This document shows positions 60,621-64,000 of a stretch of DNA of 64,000 bases, one piece after another. Both the position numbers and the translations under genes were made by a program. The stretch covers positions 388,067 through 452,066 of the forward strand of contig NZ_BJTG01000005.1 of NCBI RefSeq assembly GCF_013340205.1, read 5' to 3'. This DNA is from Anaeromyxobacter diazotrophicus (GTDB lineage: Bacteria > Myxococcota > Myxococcia > Myxococcales > Anaeromyxobacteraceae). The notes under the pieces are model-generated. The model did not search any database and had not been told where the DNA came from. It saw only the letters and a list, made by a program, of their open reading frames with translations. Within the stretch, counting starts at the first letter, position 1; every line of letters starts with the position of its first letter.

Positions 60621-61472
60621 ATGTCCCCGAACCGCCGCGCCGTCGCCGCCGCGCTCGCCGCCATCGCGCTGTGGGGGACCCTGGCCGCGCTCGGCATCTC
60701 GCTGCGGAGGGTGCCGCCCTTCCTGCTCGTCGGCGCCGCGCTCCTCCTCGGCGGGCTGTGCGGCGCCCGGCGCCTGTCCCTGCGCGGGCTCTCGCCGAAG
60801 GTGCTCCTGCTCGGGGTGTACGGGCTCTTCGCCTACCACTTCTGCCTCTTCCTCGCCCTGCGCCTCGCGCCGGCGGTGGAGGCGAACCTCCTCAACTACC
60901 TCTGGCCGCTCCTCATCGTGGTGCTCTCGCCGCTCCTCGTCCCGGGCACCGCGCTGCGCCCGCGCCACCTCCTCGGCGCCCTGCTCGGCTTCGGGGGGGC
61001 GGCGCTGCTCGTCACCGGCGGCCGGCTGGGCTTCGCGCGGGAGGGGCTCCTCGGCTACGCCCTGGCGGTGGCGGCGGCGGTCATCTGGGCCACCTTCTCG
61101 CTCGTGACGCGCCGGCTGGGCGGCTTCGCCACCTCGGCGGTGAGCGCCTTCTGCCTCGTGTCGGGGGCCCTGGCGCTCCTCTGCCACGCGCTCTTCGAGC
61201 CGCGCTACCACTTTGCCGCGCGCGACGCGCTCCCGCTCCTCGCCATCGGCGTCGGCCCGATGGGCGCCGCCTTCTACCTGTGGGACCGCGCGCTGCGCGA
61301 CGGCGACCCCCGCGTGGTCGGCACGCTCGCCTACCTGACGCCGCTCCTCTCGACGCTCCTCATCGCGCTGTCCGGCCAGGGCCGCCTCGGGCCCACCGCC
61401 GCCGCGGCGATGGCGCTCATCGTCGGCGGAGCGGTGGTGGGGACCTGGACACCGCGGCCCGCCGCCCGGTGA
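60621..61472 (+). CDS. EamA/DMT-superfamily transporter (third in window)
   Basis: About 283 residues with ten helices and two EamA repeats. Its motifs (AALAAIALWGTLAALGISLRR, EANLLNYLWPLLIVVLSPLL, GAAFYLWDRALRDGDPRVVG) are of the YdcZ/YddG aromatic-amino-acid exporter type; NLLNYLWPLL and FYLWDRAL in particular resemble YddG-like proteins. ATG 60621 is preferred to ATG 60603, as the helix then starts near residue 10. Forty-four bases after the LEA-like gene. Confidence 0.88.
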   Translation: MSPNRRAVAAALAAIALWGTLAALGISLRRVPPFLLVGAALLLGGLCGARRLSLRGLSPKVLLLGVYGLFAYHFCLFLALRLAPAVEANLLNYLWPLLIVVLSPLLVPGTALRPRHLLGALLGFGGAALLVTGGRLGFAREGLLGYALAVAAAVIWATFSLVTRRLGGFATSAVSAFCLVSGALALLCHALFEPRYHFAARDALPLLAIGVGPMGAAFYLWDRALRDGDPRVVGTLAYLTPLLSTLLIALSGQGRLGPTAAAAMALIVGGAVVGTWTPRPAAR

Positions 61473-61577
61473 GCGCGGCAGCCGGGCCGCGCGCCGGCCC
61501 CCACCCGCCAGGTCCCGCGTTCGGGTTTGCAGCCGCTCCTCCAGGGCGCCAGAATCCGGGCTTCACCCGGAGGCAGC

Positions 61578-62615
61578 ATGATCGAGCTCGCGGCGACGGT
61601 GGAGCGGACCCGGTTCGTGGACCCGGCCGGCCAGCCGGTGGAGCAGGTGATCGAGCACCGCACGGACCCGTTCACCGGAACCGTCGCGTCGATCAACGCC
61701 GCGCTCGGCGAGAAGGCGCGCGCCTTCCTCGGCTCGACCGACCCGGCGCTGCTCCGCGAGCTCGAGGAGCGCTCGCGGGCTGGCTGCCCGTTCTGCGCCG
61801 CCGCCGAGAAGGCGACGCGCTTCGACCCGGCGCTGGTGCCGGAGGGCCAGCTCAGGGTGGGGCGCTCGATCGCCTTCCCGAACCTCTTCTCCAAGGCGAG
61901 CCTCGACGCGGTGGTGGTGCTCGACCCCGGCGCGCACGCGCTCTTCCCGTCGCGGCTCGCGGCCGACGCGCTCGGCACCGCGCTCGCCGCCGCGGCCGAG
62001 CTGGGGCGGCGCGCGCGGGCGCGCGACCCGGCGCTCGTCCACCACGTGGCGGGCATGAACTTCCTCGCCCCCGGCGGCTCGTCGGTGCCGCACCCGCACC
62101 TCCAGGTCCAGGTCCGGAGCGCGCCGTACTCGGGCGTCGCCCGGCTGCTCCGGGCCGGCCGCGACGCCGCCGCGCGGCTCGGCGCGAACGCCTGGGAGGC
62201 GCTGCTGGCGCAGGAGCGCGGCGGGCCGCGCGCCGTCGGGGCGAGCGGGCCGGTGCAGTGGCTCGCCGCCTGGGCGCCCGCGCACCAGAAGGAGCTGTGG
62301 GGCCTCTTGCCGGGGAAGAGCAGCCTCGTCGAGCTGGACCCGGCCGAGGCGGCCGCCTTCGGCGCGGGCCTCGCGAAGGCGGTCGCCTTCTACGAGGAGC
62401 AGGGCCAGCACGCGTTCACGCTGGCGTTCCTGTCCGCCCCCGAGCCCGACCCGCGCCACACGCTCCAGGTGAGGCTCTGCGCGCGCCCCGCCTTCCGCGC
62501 CTCCTACGCGAACTACGACACCTGGTTCGCGCCGCTCCTCGCCGGCGACGACGCGCACACCGAGGCGCCGGAGGCCTACGCCGCCCGGCTGCGGGCGAGG
62601 TGGGGCGGACCGTGA
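61578..62615 (+). CDS. GalT/HIT-superfamily protein (galactose-1-phosphate uridylyltransferase-like)
   Basis: About 345 residues. Zinc-type CPFC at 70-73, the strand pair RSIAFPNLFSKASLDAVVVL (about 95-115) and the HIT-like active site SSVPHPHLQVQV (about 170) match the GalT fold; a second Cys/His region lies late (RHTLQVRLCARPAF). GalT enzymes move nucleotidyl groups between sugar phosphates with a His nucleophile in HPHxQ. No galactose genes surround it, so the substrate is open; it might be an ADP-sulfurylase- or UDP-hexose-like orphan. SD GGAGG lies 10 bases before ATG 61578. Confidence 0.82.
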   Translation: MIELAATVERTRFVDPAGQPVEQVIEHRTDPFTGTVASINAALGEKARAFLGSTDPALLRELEERSRAGCPFCAAAEKATRFDPALVPEGQLRVGRSIAFPNLFSKASLDAVVVLDPGAHALFPSRLAADALGTALAAAAELGRRARARDPALVHHVAGMNFLAPGGSSVPHPHLQVQVRSAPYSGVARLLRAGRDAAARLGANAWEALLAQERGGPRAVGASGPVQWLAAWAPAHQKELWGLLPGKSSLVELDPAEAAAFGAGLAKAVAFYEEQGQHAFTLAFLSAPEPDPRHTLQVRLCARPAFRASYANYDTWFAPLLAGDDAHTEAPEAYAARLRARWGGP

Positions 62616-62647
62616 CGCGAGGCCGCGCTCAGGCGCGCTCGGCGGCG

Positions 62648-62837
62648 GAAACGCCGGCGGCGGTTCCGAGCGGGCGGCGGGGTGGCCCTCCTGCGTCGCT
62701 CCGGACGACCTCCCGGATAGGTACGACGGCCGGAGCAGAAACGCTGGCGGGGGTTCCGAGCGGGCGGCGGGGTGGCCCTCCCGCGTCGCTCCGGACGACC
62801 TACCGGATAGGTACGGCGGCCGGTTCAGAAACGCGCG
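62648..62837. repeat. 90-bp tandem repeat, two copies and a partial third
   Basis: Unit 1 62648-62737 and unit 2 62738-62827 both start GAAACGC and contain GGTTCCGAGCGGGCGG and CCGGATAGGTACG; about 7 of 90 positions differ. A third unit begins at 62828 and diverges after about 10 bases. A 22-base core (62669-62690, 62759-62780) recurs inverted at 62963-62984, so transcripts could pair across the region. Confidence 0.9.
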
Positions 62838-63113
62838 AACGCCGGGCAACGCAACGTGCCGCGCCGACACGGCGCACGAGGTCCGCGCGCCGGCGCGGCA
62901 CCGGCGTTGCTGGCGGCAGTAGGGCGAGCGCGGTCTCACGCAGGTCGACCTCCGCTCCTTCGGAGGGCCACCCCGCCGCCCGCTGGCGGGCGTTGCCGTC
63001 CGCAGGTCGGGGTCGCTGTCGCGGTCGCAGTCGCGGTCGAGGTCGCAGTAGCGGTCGCGGTCGCGGTCGCAGTCGCGGTCGAGGTCGGGCCCTGCTCCCC
63101 TCGCCCCGCGGAC
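62838..63113. other. Gene-free stretch with inverted core and hexamer array
   Basis: Together with the tandem repeat this makes about 500 bases without a credible gene between the GalT-like and HNH genes. It carries the inverted 22-base core at 62963-62984 (begins GAGGGCCACCCCGCC) and the hexamer array at 63006-63089. Open frames across it are Arg-rich or repeat-derived. Confidence 0.6.
63006..63089. repeat. GTCGNN hexamer array, 14 copies in phase
   Basis: Fourteen consecutive hexamers in perfect 6-base phase, mostly GTCGCG, GTCGCA and GTCGAG, with one GTAGCG. The GTCG core matches the arrays at 22801-22836 and 23535-23658. It lies 24 bases past the stop of the HNH gene. Confidence 0.93.
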
Positions 63114-64000
63114 TCACGCCGCCGAAATCTCCACCCCTTCGCCGGACCGCCTCGCGGGCTCCGGCCCGCTCCACGCCTTCCCGCCCAGGAACCACCGCAG
63201 CGCCTCAGGCGCCCGCCCCACCACGCGCAGGTGGCCGGCGTGGATGCAGCGGAGGTGGTGGAACGCGCAGAGGCCGAGCTGGTTGTCGAGCTCGTCCCCG
63301 CCGCCTTGCGAGCGGAAGAGGACGTGGTGCGCGTGCGTCGCGCGGCGGCTGCAGCCGGGGACCTGGCAATGGCCCTCGTCCCGCTCCCGGACCTTCCGCG
63401 AGCGGGTCCGGGCGCGCTTCCCGCCCTTCCAGGTGTCGAGGAAGTGCTGCGCGAGCACGGCGAGGCAGGTCCCGAGCGGCAGCGGCCTCCCGGTCCGGTC
63501 GCGGACGGCTTGCACCGCGGCGGCGAGGACCGCCGCCATCCGGAGCGCCAGCGGGACGGCCAGCCTCCCCTGCGCACGCATCCGCCGCTCGGCCTCGCCC
63601 TCGAGCTCGCGCCGGAGCGCGACGCAGGTGAGGCCCTTCGCCCGCGCGGCCCAGCGGGCGATCTCCGGCTCGGGCAGCTTCGAGAGGAGCCGCAGCTTCT
63701 CGAACGGCAGCCCCTCGCGCTTCGCCTCCTGGAGCGCCGGCGAGGCCCAGCGCCGCTCCTCGACCTTGGCCCGCTCCTCGATCGAGCGCGCCGCGAGCCC
63801 CAGCCGCTCCTCGCAGTACTGGCGGAAGCTCGCGAACCCGAGGAGCCGGTACAGCTGGCTCTTCCGGACCGCCAGGGCGCAGTAGCCGACGAGGTCCTCC
63901 CACTCCGCCCGCAGGGCGGCGAGCTCCCGCAGTCGGCCGTCCACCTCCTGGGCGGTGGCGGTCTCGTAGAAGCGGACGTCCGGGGCCGCGATGTCCGGCA
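63114..64000 (-). CDS. HNH endonuclease domain protein, 5' end outside window
   Basis: At least 295 residues visible. The C-terminal HNH site is CQVPGCSRRATHAHHVLFRS followed by DELDNQLGLCAFHHLRCIH, a Cys2 zinc-knuckle HNH with all His and Asn in place. The N-terminal approximately 200 residues are helical (DLVGYCALAVRKSQLYRLLG, ARSIEERAKVEERRW, ALRRELEGEAERRM) and resemble the helical regions of the DUF222-type HNH proteins. A GTG at 63944 exists but its AGGAG is too close, and the frame stays open to the edge, so the true start is probably beyond 64000. Probably a mobile- or defence-associated nuclease; no partner is visible. Confidence 0.85.
   Translation of the reverse strand, partial: PDIAAPDVRFYETATAQEVDGRLRELAALRAEWEDLVGYCALAVRKSQLYRLLGFASFRQYCEERLGLAARSIEERAKVEERRWASPALQEAKREGLPFEKLRLLSKLPEPEIARWAARAKGLTCVALRRELEGEAERRMRAQGRLAVPLALRMAAVLAAAVQAVRDRTGRPLPLGTCLAVLAQHFLDTWKGGKRARTRSRKVRERDEGHCQVPGCSRRATHAHHVLFRSQGGGDELDNQLGLCAFHHLRCIHAGHLRVVGRAPEALRWFLGGKAWSGPEPARRSGEGVEISAA

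Overview
This window comes from a very GC-rich (about 72-75 percent by eye) Gram-negative bacterium with many GTG starts and 4-bp GTGA/ATGA gene overlaps. The gene content fits a Myxococcota member close to Anaeromyxobacter: a ResB/CcsA system II cytochrome c maturation pair, a quinol-dependent NO reductase, a nine-heme outer-surface-type lipoprotein cytochrome, an NtrC-type two-component system, FrzCD-like chemoreceptors, and small DUF1844 and FmdB proteins. The genus is an inference; no rRNA or tRNA gene is present to anchor it.

Layout. 1-5.5 kb (minus strand): end of an ABC-F ATPase, then lipoprotein-ResB-CcsA-SGNH hydrolase as a tight operon for cytochrome c assembly. 5.7-11.5 kb (plus): EamA exporter, a 52-aa membrane peptide, then a compact catabolic operon of indolepyruvate oxidoreductase-like IorA/IorB, phosphate butyryltransferase and butyrate kinase (2-oxoacid to acyl-CoA to acyl-phosphate to ATP), although IorA/IorB look eroded at their active-site motifs. 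11.4-17.8 kb: a DedA protein, then a histidine kinase and sigma-54 activator facing a qNor gene. 17.9-22.8 kb (plus): etfB-etfA-MBL hydrolase, a DMT transporter and an orphan MBL exonuclease. 22.8-23.7 kb is an odd locus: a 23S-intervening-sequence-type four-helix-bundle gene whose start site lies inside a strong hairpin, with a second 21-bp perfect hairpin and GTCGNN hexamer arrays on both sides. 23.7-37.5 kb: RluA pseudouridine synthase, PBP1A, a chemoreceptor with 28-residue C-terminal repeats, PAP2 and EVE proteins, TatB-TatC, thiolase, a degenerate rhomboid, and a 749-aa low-complexity protein with a structured C-terminus.

37.6-44.7 kb: YgiQ radical SAM protein, then an accessory island with a REP-associated (RAYT-type) transposase, a lipoprotein cytochrome with nine CXXCH sites, and at least seven copies of the 10-mer TACTCTGGGT flanking both genes. 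44.7-53 kb: secreted protein, SGNH hydrolase, bioA-bioD, a small basic protein behind a 22-bp perfect palindrome, FmdB zinc ribbon, DUF1844, HtrA-type protease with an acidic partner, and a thiE / class I glutaminase-like / thiD operon. 53-64 kb: poly-HAMP chemoreceptor, DnaB helicase (convergent), a large beta-propeller lipoprotein, a LEA14-like lipoprotein, an EamA transporter, a GalT/HIT-fold protein, a 90-bp tandem repeat plus a third GTCGNN array, and an HNH endonuclease gene that runs off the right edge.

The genes together describe a respiratory, motile soil or sediment bacterium: cytochrome maturation, Tat export, NO reduction, electron-transfer flavoprotein and a surface multiheme cytochrome form the electron-transport theme, with biotin, thiamine, cell-wall and replication housekeeping in between. 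The least explained parts are the four-helix-bundle/hexamer locus, the TACTCTGGGT repeat island around the cytochrome, and the degenerate IorAB coupled to Ptb-Buk.
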